Shown: positions 12,670 to 27,544, counted from the first letter of the stretch. The stretch: DNA of 64,000 nt from Symsagittifera roscoffensis (GCF_963678635.1 NC_087064.1:25400189-25464188), one strand, 5' to 3'. Numbers and translations: made by a program. Notes: generated by a model not told the origin, from the letters alone.

Positions 12670-15600
12670 GCACTTTAGCGAACACGAAAGTAACTTCTAC
12701 GGAAAAGTATGAAAAAAAGAGCGAAATAATTACAACCGTAAAAAAACGCGGGAATTCACAGCGCTCTTGATTTCAAAATTTGAACAATAGTATTAATTTT
12801 GACTTCAAACAACCAAATCTCCAAAACTGCTGTGTTTCAGATCTCCGTAAGTGAACCCTTAAAATGGCCGAGAGCATTTAACTGCAATTTCCAAAATCAA
12901 AAAAATGAAATAATTTCAATTTCAAAACCCTCAATTTCATAAATGGGATTCATAATCCAGCGTAATTAATTTTAAACTTAACTTTTAATTTAACTTTCAG
13001 AAAAAAATCGAAAAAACGTCCCATTTCGGATCATGACAAAAATTGGAACAACCATTTAGCGATGCAAGATTTGCAACGCTTGAGTGTAACCTGACAGTAC
13101 CTTTCTCTAAAGATTTGAGAACTTCAACTTTTCTTAAGTTTTTTATCTACGTTATGTGAAAAGGTTTGAAAATTATTTTAAAAAATCATAGCTCGAAAAG
13201 AAAATTTAAGCACTTATATTTTGAGGCAATATTTGAAACCCCTGAGATCCCTGAGAGCACCCAATTTTGGGGTTTAAAATTTTAACTCATGTCAATTTTC
13301 AATATACTCTTTCTTTGATAATTTTGTTTCGAGCAAACCTCATGTTTCGGAAACTAAGAAAATCTGAGCAGTCATAATTAGAGGCACAAATTGCAACGCC
13401 TGAAAGTTTCTTGACAGCACCTCCTACCATAGAATTGAAAATTTTAATTTTTTCAATTCAAGTTTTTATGTTCTTTGAAAATTTTTGAAAGTCATAAAAA
13501 AACGACATATCTTGCAAACTTAAAGTTTTTGAGAAGTGAGATAATGAGGCAAGACTTGAATCAGTAAAATTAATCTGACAGCACCAAACTACCCGGTTGA
13601 TATTTTAATTTTTCGTGGAATTTTCAAATTTGAATAAAATAAAAATTTTCGAAGAAAAATCACAAAAAAAACTTTGTATCTCGTAAACTTGAAATATTTG
13701 GGTACTCAAATATGGAAGGCCAATTTGAAAGCAGTAGAGTAATCCTGCCGGCATCCCTTTCTCGGGCTCTTAATATCAATTTTGGGGAAAAAAACTGGAT
13801 TTAAGCTGGAAAATCAAAAATATATATATATATAAGCATTTAATATACGATATAGCTTAAACGTGCACAAATTTTTTCGTTATACAAGCAAAACGTAGCA
13901 GTTTAGCGAACACGATAGTTTCTTCTACGGAAAAGTATGGAAAAAAGAGCAAAATAATTACAACCGTAAAAAAAGACGCGGGAATTCACAGCGCGGTTGA
14001 TTTCAAAATTTGAACGATAAAATTAATTTTGACTTCTAAATATTATATCTCCAAAGCTGCTGTGTTTCAGATCTCTGTAAACGAACCCTTAACATGGCCG
14101 ACCGCACTTAACTGCAATTTTCAAAATCAAAAAAAAAATAATTTCAATTTCAAAACTGTCAATTTCATAAATGGGAATCATAACCCAGAGTAATTAACTT
14201 TAAAATATAAACAATCTTCTTTTCTTAATTTAGCATACAGTTAAATAAAAAATTGGGCAATAATTTTGGGATGAGAGGCAAAATATGCATTTGCTTGTAG
14301 TAATCTGACATCACCACACCTAAGGGCCAACAAATTCAGTTATTGGAAAGTATTTATTTGAAGCTTAACTTTTTTGAAATCTTTTAAAAGAGAAAAAAAT
14401 GTCATTTTAAGAAAACAGAAGGCGTTGAGCAGTCATAATTGTAGTCCAGACAAACATCCTGAGATTACCTTGAGAGCACCCCGCCACGGTGTTGAATATT
14501 TCGATTTTAGCAATTCTTTTGGAGGTTAAAATTTTGAGTTAATTAAATTTGTAGAAAACAGCATATCTAAGAAACTAAGATGATTTGAATAATAAAACTT
14601 CAAGGCAAGATCTGCATCGTCTGCGAGTGTCCAGAGAACACCCCAATGTAGGGTTGGGAATTTCATTTTTTGCAAGCTTTGTTTGAACACTATTGAAAAA
14701 GCATAATTTGAAATTCAAAAACATTTGAGCAGTCACCTTTGGAGGAAAATATTTGCAGCTCTGGGAGTTTGTTGACAGCACTTGATTACAGGGTTGGCAT
14801 TTTCAAATTTAACTTTCAGAAAAAAATCAAAAAAACGTCCCATATCGGATCATGAAAAAATTGGAACAACCATTTTGCGATGCAAGATTTGCAACATTTG
14901 AGTGTAACCTGACAGTACCTTTTTCTAAAGATTTGAGAACGTCACTTTGTGTTAAGTTTTTCATCTAAGTTATGTGAAAATGTTTGAAAAAGCATTTAAA
15001 AAAATCATAGCTCGAAAAAAAAATTTAAGCACTCATATTTTGAGGCAAGATTTGAAACCCCTGAGATCCCTGACAGCACCCAATTTCGGGGTTAAAAATT
15101 TTAACTCATATCAATTTTCAATATGCTCTTACTTTGATAATTTTGTTTCGAGCAAATCTCATATTTCGGAAACTAAGAAGATCTGAGCAGTCATAATTAG
15201 AGGCACAACTTGCAATGCCTGAACGTTTCTTGACAGCACCTCACACCATAGAATTGAGAATTTCAATTTTTTCAATTCAAGTTTTTATATGTACTTTGAA
15301 AATTTTTGAAAGCCATAAAAAATGACATATCTTGCAAACTTAAAGTTTTTGAGAATTGAGATAATGAGGCAGGACTTGCAATCACTAAAATTTAGCTGAC
15401 AGCACCAAACTACAGGGTTGATATTTTAAATTTTTGCGGAACTTTCAAATTTGAATAAAATAAAAATTTTCGAAAAAAAAACACAAAAAAAATAGTATCT
15501 CGTAAGCTTGAAATATTTGGGTACTCAAATATGGAGAGCCAATTTGAAAGCAGTAGAGCAATCCTGGCCGCATCCCTTTTTAGGGCTTTTAATTTCAATC

Positions 15601-18600
15601 TTGGCAAAAAAAAACTGAATTCAAGCTGGAAAATCAAAAAAATTTAATATACGATATAGCTTAAACGTGCACAAATTCTTTCGTTATACATGCAAAAATA
15701 ATACGTTGAAAAAGCCTACACATAGCGAGATAGTGGAGCCCGCATTTAAATATATACTTGCTTGTAACGCACCTCCAGTGCTTCGAATTTTTAACAACTC
15801 ATTAAAGCCGCATATATCGAAAATAGGATCTGCATCCTTTGAGTATACTCTGACAGCACCAAATGACAGGGTTCATTAATAAAAAATTGCCAAGATCTTT
15901 TATTCAAGTTTTCTAATGCAAATTTTGAAAAACCATAAAAATTTGAATGAGTTCAGAAACGTAGCAGTTTAATGAACACGAAAGTTGCTTCTACGGAAAA
16001 GTATGGAAAAAGAGCAAAATAATTACAACCGTAGAAAAAAAAGCGGAAATTCACAGCGCTCTTGATTTCAAAATTTGAAAGATAAAAATAATTTTGACTT
16101 CAGACCATCAAATCTCCAAAACTGCTGTGTTTGAAATTTCCGTAAACGAACCCTTAAAATGGCCGACAGCATTTAACTGCAATTTCCAAAATCGAAAAAT
16201 CAAAATAATTTCAATTTCAAAACCCTCAATTTCATAAATGGGATTTATAATCCGGCGTAAATAATTTAAAAATATCAAGACTCTTTTTTCTTAATTTAAC
16301 TAACAGTTAAATAAAAAATTGGCAATAATGTTGTGATGAGAGGCAAAATATGCATTTGCTCGTAGTAATCTGACATCACCACACCAAAGGGCTAACAAAT
16401 TCAGTTTTTGAAAAGTATTTATTTGAAACTTAACATTTTTGAAATTTTTGAAAAAAGAAAAAAATGTCATTTTAAGAAAACAAAAGGCGTTGAGCAGTCA
16501 TAATTGTAGTCCAGACAAACATCCTGAGATTACCTTGAGAGCACCCCGCCACGGTGTTGAATATTGTGATTTAAGAAATTCTTTTGGAGGTTAAAATTTT
16601 GAGTTAATTAAATTTGTAGAAAACGGCATATCTCAGAAACTAAGATGATTTGAATAATAAAACTTCAAGGCAAAATCTGCTTGTCTGCGAGTGTCCAGAG
16701 AACACCCCAATGTAGGGTTGGGACTTCGTTTTTTTTTCAAGCTTTGTTTGAAAACTATTGAAAAAGCATAATTTGAAATTCAGTAACATTTGAGCAGTCA
16801 CCTTTGGAGGAAAAAATTTGCAGCTCTGGGAGTACATTGACAGCACTTGATTACAGGGTTGGCTTTTTCAAATTTAACTTTCAGAAAAAAATCAAAAAAA
16901 CGTCCCATATCGGATCATAAAAAATTGGAACAACCTTTTTGCGATGCAAGATTTGCAACGCTTGAGTGTAACCTGACAGTACCTTTCTCTATAGATTTGA
17001 GAACTTCAACTTTTCTTAAGTTTTTTATCTACGTTATGTGAAAAGGTTTGAAAATATTTTAAAAAATCATAGCTCGAAAAGAAAATTTAAGCACTTATAT
17101 TTTGAGGCAATATTTGAAACCCCTGAGATCCCTGAGAGCACCCAATTTTGGGGTTTAAAATTTTAACTCATGTCAATTTTCAATATACTCTTTCTTTGAT
17201 AATTTTGTTTCGAGCAAACCTCATGTTTCGGAAACTAAGAAGATCTGAGCAGTCATAATTAGAGGCACAACTTGCAATGCCTGAAAGTTTCTTGACAGCA
17301 CCTCACACCATAGAATTGAGAATTTCAATTTTTTCAATTCAAGTTTTTATATGTACTTTGAAAATTTTTGAAAGCCATAAAAAATGACATATCTTGCAAA
17401 CTTAAAGTTTTTGAGAATTGAGATAATGAGGCAGGACTTGCAATCACTAAAATTTAGCTGACAGCACCAAACTACAGGGTTGATATTTTAAATTTTTGCG
17501 GAACTTTCAAATTTGAATAAAATAAAAATTTTCGAAAAAAAAACACAAAAAAAAATAGTATCTCGTAAACTTGAAATATTTGGGTACTCAAATATGGAGA
17601 GCCAATTTGAAAGCAGTAGAGCAATCCTGGCCGCATCCCTTTTTAGGGCTTTTAATTTCAATCTTGGCAAAAAAAAACTGAATTCAAGCTGGAAAATCAA
17701 AAAAATTTAATATACGATATAGCTTAAACGTGCACAAATTCTTTCGTTATACATGCAAAAATAATACGTTGAAAAAGCCTACACATAGCGAGATAGTGGA
17801 GCCCGCATTTAAATATATACTTGCTTGTAACGCACCTCCAGTGCTTCGAATTTTTAACAACTCATTAAAGCCGCATATATCGAAAATAGGATCTGCATCC
17901 TTTGAGTATACTCTGACAGCACCAAATGACAGGGTTCATTAATAAAAAATTGCCAAGATCTTTTATTCAAGTTTTCTAATGCAAATTTTGAAAAACCATA
18001 AAAGTTTGAATGAGTTCAGAAACGTAGCAGTTTAGCGAACACGAAAGTTGCTTCTACGGAAAAGTATGGAAAAAGAGCAAAATAATTACAACCGTAGAAA
18101 AAAAAGCGGAAATTCACAGCGCTCTTGATTTCAAAATTTGAAAGATAAAATTAATTTTGACTTCAGACCATCAAATCTCCAAAACTGCTGTGTTTGAAAT
18201 TTCCGTAAACGAACCCTTAAAATGGCCGACAGCATTTAACTGCAGTTTCCAAAATCGAAAAATCAAAATAATTTCAATTTCAAAACCCTCAATTTCATAA
18301 ATGGGATTTATAATCCGGCGTAAATAATTTAAAAATATCAAGACTCTTTTTTCTTAATTTAACTAACAGTTAAATAAAAAATTGGCAATAATTTTGTGAT
18401 GAGAGGCAAAATATGCATTTGCTCGTAGTAATCTGACATCACCACACCAAAGGGCTAACAAATTCAGTTTTTGAAAAGTATTTATTTGAAACTTAACATT
18501 TTTGAAATTTTTGAAAAAAGAAAAAAATGTCATTTTAAGAAAACAAAAGGCGTTGAGCAGTCATAATTGTAGTCCAGACAAACATCCTGAGATTACCTTG

Positions 18601-21600
18601 AGAGCACCCCGCCACGGTGTTGAATATTTTGATTTAAGAAATTCTTTTGGAGGTTAAAATTTTGAGTTAATTAAATTTGTAGAAAACGGCATATCTCAGA
18701 AACTAAGATGATTTGAATAATAAAACTTCAAGGCAAAATCTGCTTGTCTGCGAGTGTCCAGAGAACACCCCAATGTAGGGTTGGGACTTCGTTTTTTTTC
18801 AAGCTTTGTTTGAAAACTATTGAAAAAGCATAATTTGAAATTCAGTAACATTTGAGCAGTCACCTTTGGAGGAAAAAATTTGCAGCTCTGGGAGTACATT
18901 GACAGCACTTGATTACAGGGTTGGCTTTTTCAAATTTAACTTTCAGAAAAAAATCAAAAAAACGTCCCATATCGGATCATAAAAAATTGGAACAACCTTT
19001 TTGCGATGCAAGATTTGCAACGCTTGAGTGTAACCTGACAGTACCTTTCTCTATAGATTTAAGAACTTCAACTTTTGTTAAGTTTTTTATCAAAGTTATG
19101 TGAAAATGTTTGAAACAGTTTTTAAAAAAATCATAGCTCGAAAAGAAAAATTTAAGCACTCATATTTTGAGGCAAGATTTGAAACCCGTGAGATCCCTGA
19201 CAGCACCCAATTTCGGGGTTAAAAATTTTAACTCATATCAATTTTCAAAAAACTCTTTCTTTGATAATTTTGTTTCGAGCAAATCTCATATTTCGGAAAC
19301 TAAGATGATCTGAGCAGTCATAATTAGAGGCACAACTTGAAATGCCTGAAAGTTTCTTGACAGCATCTCACATCATAGAATTGAGAATTTCAATTTTTTC
19401 AATTCAAGTTTTTATATGTTCTTTGAAAATTTTTGAAAGCCATAAAAAATGACATATCTTGCAAACTTAAAGTTTTTGAGAATTGAGATAATGAGGCAGG
19501 ACTTGCAATCACTAAAATTTAGCTGACAGCACCAAACTACAGGGTTGATATTTTAAATTTTTGCGGAACTTTCAAATTTGAATAAAATAAAAATTTTCGA
19601 AAAAAAAACACAAAAAAAAATAGTATCTCGTAAACTTGAAATATTTGGGTACTCAAATATGGAGAGCCAATTTGAAAGCAGTAGAGCAATCCTGGCCGCA
19701 TCCCTTTTTAGGGCTTTTAATTTCAATTTTGGCGAAAAAAAACTGAACTCAAGCTGGAAAATCAAAAAAATTTAATATACGATATAGCTTAAACGTGCAC
19801 AAATTCTTTCGTTATACATGCAAAAATAATACGTTGAAAAAGCCTACACATAGCGAGATAGTGGAGCCCGCATTTAAATATATACTTGCTTGTAACGCAC
19901 CTCCAGTGCTTCGAATTTTTAACAACTCATTAAAGCCGCATATATCGAAAATAGGATCTGCATCCTTTGAGTATACTCTGACAGCACCAAATGACAGGGT
20001 TCAATAATTAAAAATTGCCAAGATCTTTTATTCAAGTTTTCTAATGCAAATTTTGAAAAACCATAAAAGTTTGAATGAGTTCAGAAACGTAGCAGTTTAG
20101 CGAACAAGAAAGTTGCTTCTACGGAAAAGTATGGAAAAAGAGCAAAATAATTACAACCGTAAAAAAAAAGCGGAAATTCACAGCACTCTTGATTTCAAAA
20201 TTTGAAAGATAAAATTAATTTTGACTTCAGACCATCAAATCTCCAAAACTGCTGTGTTTGAAATTTCCGTAAACGAACCCTTAAAATGGCCGACAGCATT
20301 TAACTGCAATTTCCAAAATCGAAAAATCAAAATAATTTCAATTTCAAAACCCTCAATTTCATAAATGGGATTTATAATCCGGCGTAAATAATTTTAAAAT
20401 GTCAAGACTCTTTTTTCTTAATTTAACTAACAGTTAAATAAAAAATTGGCAATAATGTTGTGATGAGAGGCAAAATATGCATTTGCTCGTAGTAATCTGA
20501 CATCACCACACCAAAGGGCTAACAAATTCAGTTTTTGAAAAGTATTTATTTGAAACTTAACATTTTTGAAATTTTTGAAAAAAGAAAAAAATGTCATTTT
20601 AAGAAAACAAAAGGCGTTGAGCAGTCATAATTGTAGTCCAGATAAACATCCTGAGATTACCTTGAGAGCACCCCGCCACGGTGTTGAATATTTTGATTTA
20701 AGAAATTCTTTTGGAGGTTAAAATTTTGAGTTAATTAAATTTGTAGAAAACGGCATATCTCAGAAACTAAGATGATTTGAATAATAAAACTTCAAGGCAA
20801 AATCTGCTTGTCTGCGAGTGTCCAGAGAACACCCCAATGTAGGGTTGGGACTTCGTTTTTTTTCAAGCTTTGTTTGAAAACTATTGAAAAAGCATAATTT
20901 GAAATTCAGTAACATTTGAGCAGTCACCTTTGGAGGAAACAATTTGCAGCTCTGAGAGTACATTGACAGCACTTGATTACAGGGTTGGCTTTTTCAAATT
21001 TAACTTTCAGAAAAAAATCAAAAAAACGTCCCATATCGGATCATAAAAAATTGGAACAACCTTTTTGCGATGCAAGATTTGCAACGCTTGAGTGTAACCT
21101 GACAGTACCTTTCTCTATAGATTTGAGAACTTCAACTTTTGTTAAGTTTTTTATCAAAGTTATGTGAAAATGTTTGAAACAGTTTTTAAAAAAATCATAG
21201 CTCGAAAAGAAAAATTTAAGCACTCATATTTTGAGGCAAGATTTGAAACCCGTGAGATCCCTGACAGCACCCAATTTCGGGGTTAAAAATTTTAACTCAT
21301 ATCAATTTTCAAAAAACTCTTTCTTTGATAATTTTGTTTCGAGCAAATCTCATATTTCGGAAACTAAGATGATCTGAGCAGTCATAATTAGAGGCACAAC
21401 TTGCAATGCCTGAAAGTTTCTTGACAGCATCTCACATCATAGAATTGAGAATTTCAATTTTTTCAATTCAAGTTTTTATATGTTCTATGAAAATTTTTGA
21501 AAGCCATAAAAAATGACATATCTTGCAAACTTAAAGTTTTTGAGAATTGAGATAATGAGGCAGGACTTGCAATCACTAAAATTAACCTGACAGCACCAAA

Positions 21601-22150
21601 CTACAGGGTTGATATTTTAAATTTTTGCGTAACTTTCAAATTTGAATAAAATAAAAATTTTCGAAAAAAAAAACACAAAAAAAATAGTATCTCGTAAACT
21701 TGGAATATTTGGGTACTCAAATATGAAGAGCCATTTTGAAAGCAGTAGAGTAATCCTGGCGCCATCCCTTTTTTGGGCTTCTAATTTCAATCTTGGCAAA
21801 AAAAAACTGAATTCCAGCTGGAAAATCAAAAAAATAAATAAGCATTTAACATACGATTTAGCTTAAACGTGCACAAATTCTTTCGTTATACATGCAGAAA
21901 TAATACGTTGAAAAGCTTAAGCATAGCGAGATAGTGGATCCCGCATTTAAATATATACTAGCGTGTAACGCACCTCCAGTTATTCGATTTTTTAACAACT
22001 CATTGAAGCCGCATATATCGAAAATAAGATCTACATCCATTGAGTATACTCTGACAGCACCAAATTACAGGGTTCGTTAATAAAAAAAATTGCAAAATTC
22101 TTTTATTTAAGTTTTTTGATACAAATTTTGAAAAACCATAAAAAATTGAT
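12670..22150. repeat. Satellite array of about 2.06-kb higher-order units
   Basis: The motif 'tttagcgaacacgaaag' or a close variant marks unit starts near 12670, 13898, 15959, 18023 and 20088. That gives lengths of about 1228, 2061, 2064, 2065 and 2062 bp. The last three units are almost identical by eye; the second is slightly more diverged. The first is shorter because two internal segments are missing. Within a unit about eleven diverged sub-repeats of roughly 140-180 bp recur. Each carries a version of CTGACAGCACC followed, often after about 5 to 8 bases, by ACAGGGTTGG, and many carry GAGCAGTCA upstream. Small ORFs in each unit repeat at the unit spacing and are by-products of the repeat. 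No transposase or RT is encoded. The layout matches higher-order satellite organisation. Confidence 0.9.
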
Positions 22151-23410
22151 TGAGTTAAGAAACGTCACATATTGAGTTAAGAAACGCCACAAAATTGAAG
22201 GCAATTGAGCAGTCGCATTCGAACGCAAGATTTGCAACTCCTGAAGGGTACTCTTACAGTACCCAACTACAACGTTGGGAAATTCAAACTTTGAGAAACT
22301 TCAAACTTAACTTTTCTAAAAAACATATACTTTTTTAAAACCAGAAAAAATGTCACACTTCAAAAACTACCAAGATTTGAGCAGTCTTATTTGAGGGCAA
22401 CATACGCAATCCTTGACAGTTCTCTGACAGCACTCAATTACAGGGATGGGAATTTACATTTTGTGAATTATTTTGTAATGTTTTCTGAAAATTTCTGAAA
22501 AAATCACTACAATCGTACGGTGAAAAATTTGGCCATTCTCAAATGGAAGCCAAATTCACCACCCATGAGATTACTCTGACAGCCCCAACTACAGGTTAGG
22601 AATTTCAGATTTAATTTAATTTAATTTTTCGGAATTTTTTTTTGAAAAAATGACAAAAAAGGTCAAATCTGGAGGCAAAATTTGCAACTCCTGAGACCCC
22701 TGAGAGAGCTTCACAAAAGAAATGGGAACTTCAAATTTTGTGAAACTTTTTATATCCAATTTCTCGGAAAATTTTTTCTATATTTAAGTTCTGGAAAAAT
22801 TCCTATAACGTCCAATCTCGAAAACTACAAAAATTTGAGCAGTCATAATCAGAGACAAGATTCGCAACAGCTGACAATTTCCTTCTAACAACAGGATTGA
22901 AATCTTTACAAAGTTTTGAAATTTTTTAAATCTAAGTTTTTTTGAAAATTATTGAGAAAATCATAAAAATCGTTTTATCTCGAAAACTACAAGGATTGGA
23001 GAAGTGAGATTTGGAGACACGAGTCGCAACCCCCTGAGAGTACCCTGAAAGCACCCATCTACAGGGTGAGAATTTCAAAAATTAAGAAACTTTTTAAAAT
23101 TTGATTTTCTAGAAATTTTTGAAAAATCTCGACGATTACCGTATCTCGTAAACTAAAAGGATTTAGTTATTCATATCTGGAGGCCAGAATCGCAAAACCT
23201 GGGAAAACCCTGACAACACCCCACTATTGGTTTGCTTATTTCAAACTTGCTGAAATAAACACTGAATTTAAACAGGAAAATCGAAAAAACCTTGACCCTT
23301 GCAATATACGATATATCTTAATCGTGCAAAAATTCTTTTCTCAAACATGCAAAAATAATACGTTGAAAAAGCTTAAACATGGCGAAATAGTAGATCCCGC
23401 ATTTAAATAG
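22151..23410. repeat. Diverged satellite monomers at the array edge
   Basis: Further sub-repeats with the same landmarks occur near 22250, 22425, 22576, 22700, 22880, 23048 and 23210. Spacing is about 125-180 bp. Each differs clearly from its counterparts in the array and no 2.06-kb unit is repeated. The last part (23300-23410) again matches the 'acgatatagcttaa' segment found near the end of each unit. These look like old monomers left outside the homogenised core. Confidence 0.75.
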
Positions 23411-26400
23411 ATAATAGATTAGAATAAATTGAAACATACCAAAAGTGCGAACCATATGAGCACTTTTGTTTGCTACTAAGGTTAGAAAAAAACTCTGCGT
23501 AATGAAACACTGCGCCTCGATTCTGTACAAAAGTTTTTCATGACTCAAACATTTTTGCTGGCCAATAGCAGTTTGCTTTCCTTTTATCAAATGAAATAAT
23601 TTGGGAATCAGACATCGAGCCGCGAAAAATTACAGTTATGCGTGAACAAAATGTACTTCTCCTGAAGAAGAAAAAACTATTACGACCTATACTATTACGA
23701 TGTCTTTAATACGTTGATTGACTATTTAAATGACTCTTTAAATTAAAACTATCATATTGCTTTCGATTGAAAAAAAATTGTTTTTTGATGAACAGGTTGT
23801 CAGGTTCGAGGCAGTTAAATCAGATAGCAAAACGCACTGAGAGCTCAATCAACCCTTATAGCTTCAAGAAGAAAACAACCAAGTTAATCCTATCACGTAG
23901 TTCGATCGCACCTGAAATAGATTTCTCATGTCTTCTGTAGGTTAAAAACATGTCTACAATAATTTTATTTACCTAATTCATGATCAGCCAAAAACTTCGA
24001 CTAACTGAAGGAGACATTTAACGAAGGACTTCACGGATCACATCTCGAATATTCAACGTCAAGGTAAATCATTAAGTACAAATTCAACAGTTAGAGCGAT
24101 CATCGCACTAACAAGTTTTTCTCAGCTAATATTATCTATGATTTAATGCGATGACCCGCTCTCCTTTTAGGATCAAAGAAGCTCTGCTTCAAACATTAAC
24201 TAAAGCATGCATTATTATTAAGCAACAACAATAGGTTTGTTTGAAACAATTTAGGAACAATACGAAGATTTATTATGAACTCCGTAGATTAAACTCAACT
24301 AGCAATCTAGAAAAATAGTCTCCATTCATTCCGAAAATTCAATATACTACATCATCAAAAGCAAACTACAAAAACTCGAGGCTAATAAATAAGACTGGTT
24401 GAATTCAATAATTTACATTGTGATCAGGTTTTCAGTTTTAGGGCAGTTAAGACGTTTAATTCTACCAGAAGTCCTAGATCATTACGAAAACAATTAAAAT
24501 ATGCTATCAGATTTAATGAACATTATTTATGTCGTTCCGTGCACGTGAAAAAGACGAAAGCGGGATGAGCTATCTAATAAAATATTTTACGAGTTTTCCA
24601 GTCCACGTTTTCGAGTGATAGTGATTGTTTATTTTTGATCACGTGACAATGCTTTGCTAGCATTTCTTTTGACCTTCGGACTGTGAGTTCGTACGCGGAG
24701 AAGTGACCGAATGAATGACTATTCGGTTTCTGTTGGCAATTTCCTCAAAAGGAGGTGAGGAGAGGGAGGTCTTTCAAGTTTGTTAGTTTTCAAGTTGATT
24801 TTCTTCTGTTATAGTTCGGATACGTCAGATGTTCTTACAGATTGCACGTACTGAAACATTAGCATCTATTATCAAAAGAGTCACTAAAAACTTCTGGAAA
24901 AAATCAACACAAAAAAAATCAATAAACCACGTGCATCACCATCTCAATAGCTCATGTATAAATAAACTCGTCACATAAACCATGCTTATTTGCTGAGCGG
25001 CTTCTTTTTTAGATTCTTCGCAATTAACACGCATATATTTCCCAAATTTTTCAACATGCTTTTTCGCGGAGACCAAGCTTGGCCGAGTGACGTATTTTGA
25101 TAGATTGCCTAACCTTGGCATGCCAAATGGATCAATTTTAAACAGATAATGGATATGTCTGTCGCTTCCTGCGCCTTTGGACACAAATACCATTCAAAAG
25201 ACATGAGCGAGCAATAGAGCTGAGGCGAATATGTTATTTTTCATTTTTCCATTCCAGAAAATAAACCTTGACATGCGGTAGTCAACAAAACGCAGACAGA
25301 TGCTACACCGACACCAGCCAGTGGCACTCCATGGCACGAGCGCACGTCCAAACCACTTTTCCCGCTGCGTTAGACAGGCATTATATAGAAATGAAAGCAG
25401 ATACATAAAACACCATGAAATGATATATACGCCTTGGTAGTCGATTTAGCTTCCAGTCAGACAGAAACAAACAAAACATTGATCTATATTGGGATTCCAT
25501 GCATGAAATGAGCAATCGGATCTATTTCTCAGGATCAAACACTCATTCAGTCGAGTAAACACATGTGATTTCACGTCGCAAGCAAAGAAGCATGACCAGC
25601 GCAATAAATCTTATAATCCTACCAAGATAACGCCATTAAAGCGCCTCGAATGCATTTTCATATCACCACTCTTTTCCAATCTAGTTCATACAAAGGAACA
25701 TTGATTGAATGAAAAGTAAGTTTGATTAAGAGGGCAGAAGGTAGATAAGTTATAGAACGCCGAACTTCTGACATACTTTTACATCTAGGGTGTCGTGAAT
25801 TGTTAGAATAGGACAAATAAAAGCATGCTTTGCAATCGTACGAAACAGGACTAGTAATCGAGATGAAAGCCAGATTAAAATTTTTAAAATCCGAATCTAA
25901 GGATTAATCTACTTCATTTTGTGTACCATATTAATATTTTTGTGCCTATGTAACATTTATGACTAAAACCGGATGGATAACGAAAAACTTATGCAAATAT
26001 GGATTGAATAGAATAATCCATCGCCCTACCTTTCTGCATAAGAGAGATAAATCCGTCACAAAAATTTTTCTAAATCGTGTTACACTATTAGTTGATACAA
26101 TTTAGTGGTACTGAAGTTTTTGAAATCTAGACCAAACATTAGCGAACTCCAAACACTTTTAAAACAATATTCAATTCTTCTAACAAATTTCTTTCAGGAT
26201 TGCAAAGAAGAGGTAGGTGCAATCGTCTTTTCAATAGTTTTTTTGCATAAGTAACCTATCAATCCAGTTATCGTCAAATTTGAGTCTAACACAAAATAAA
26301 CAGAGTTACCATCACCCATAAAACTACTGAACACCTCTACCCTTGCACGCTATACTCACTTTTAAAAATGGGAGGGGCTATTATTGCCCTGCTGTAGTCC

Positions 26401-27544
26401 AAGTCAGATGTGGTACTGTAACAAAAGGCCAGTTTAAAAAGGAAGGCAAAAAGAACGTTGCCAATTAATCAGGCCATTTATATATGAAGAAAAAATAACT
26501 AGACTAGCTAGACTTTTTTTGGTGGAATTCGAAACTTTTGTTTCATCAGTTCCAAGATAACATTTCCCAATATGTCACATATGTATGTGCGCCTCCTATA
26601 AACTCTTTGTCATATGGCACAATCAAAAGCTAAAAGACATTGAGACATTTCTCTTACTTATTTAGAACTTCAAATACAAGATCGACGACGGAAAATTATC
26701 CACTTTTATGAGCTGCGTTGTTCGAAAACTCATTGTACGGCCCACGTATATTCAGAGGTTATTACAGGATCAGAATTGACGCATTATTCGATTAGCGCAG
26801 GTTACATTAACTGGGTGGGGAGGAATAACTCTAGGCAATTTTCCCATCCAGTCATGACAAGAGGGAATTTATTTGCCCTTTTCCCAGTCTGCAGCAGAAA
26901 TTGGAATAATTTGCACCGAGAGGCAGAAAATGTCAAAGTGGGGCCTTACCATGCCACCTAATAACTCTAAATGGAAACACTTATCCCCTTTCTACTGCAG
27001 CATGTTTTTATTTTTTTCCTAATAACTGCTAGTCACTTCTCATCCTCTGCAGCTATAGTGTCAAGGAAATATTTCCTGATAAGTGATCATTTGTTATAAC
27101 GTTTCTCTTCCGTGTAATAACAGTAGGAACATATTTTATGTCCTCTTCAAACATTACGATACAGAGGTTGAATTAAGAAATATTGGCCAACAGAAATCCA
27201 ATTTCAAAGATGTTTGGCTACTATAGAAGTCGCACTCTAACTACCTTTACTTAATAGCAACTGAATAAACAGCCTGGATTTGAGAAAAAAAAACCAACTG
27301 ACATAATTTCAATGAACAATTGAAAAATATATTTTAACTTTCGGATTTTTTATAATGAGTTGAATCACTGGAAAGGTTTTCTCCGTAAATTCGTGGGTAG
27401 TTTTTTATTCGTGACCTGATCAACTTGTTTTCCTTTCAAAGATACCAAATTGTTAAATAGCGAAGTGAGTTCATACACGCTAGCCTGTGCAAAAAACCAT
27501 CACATTAACCCTCGTATATCAAATTTGATTTCACGTAGTAGGAA
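23411..27544. other. Gene-free interval
   Basis: No coding exon, RNA gene or transposon protein is recognised. On the minus strand at 25406-24936 two short in-frame ORFs are separated by a single TGA, and the first contains a hydrophobic leader-like run. There is no family match I can name, so it is not called as a gene. Confidence 0.4.

Noticed and set aside
14575-21829. Repeated 60-74 aa ORFs on both strands at 2.06-kb spacing
   Set aside because: They recur only because the satellite unit repeats, exist on both strands at the same place, and have no codon or domain signal.
12670-22150. Idea that the 2.06-kb repeat is a CRISPR or rDNA-like array
   Set aside because: There are no short identical repeats with unique spacers and no rRNA sequence; the units are homogeneous and internally repetitive.
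24936-25406. Minus-strand ORF pair split by one TGA, with an FGMPRLG string like an arthropod PRL-amide peptide
   Set aside because: No dibasic or suitable cleavage site follows the motif, the stop breaks the leader from the peptide, and no second copy supports a neuropeptide precursor.
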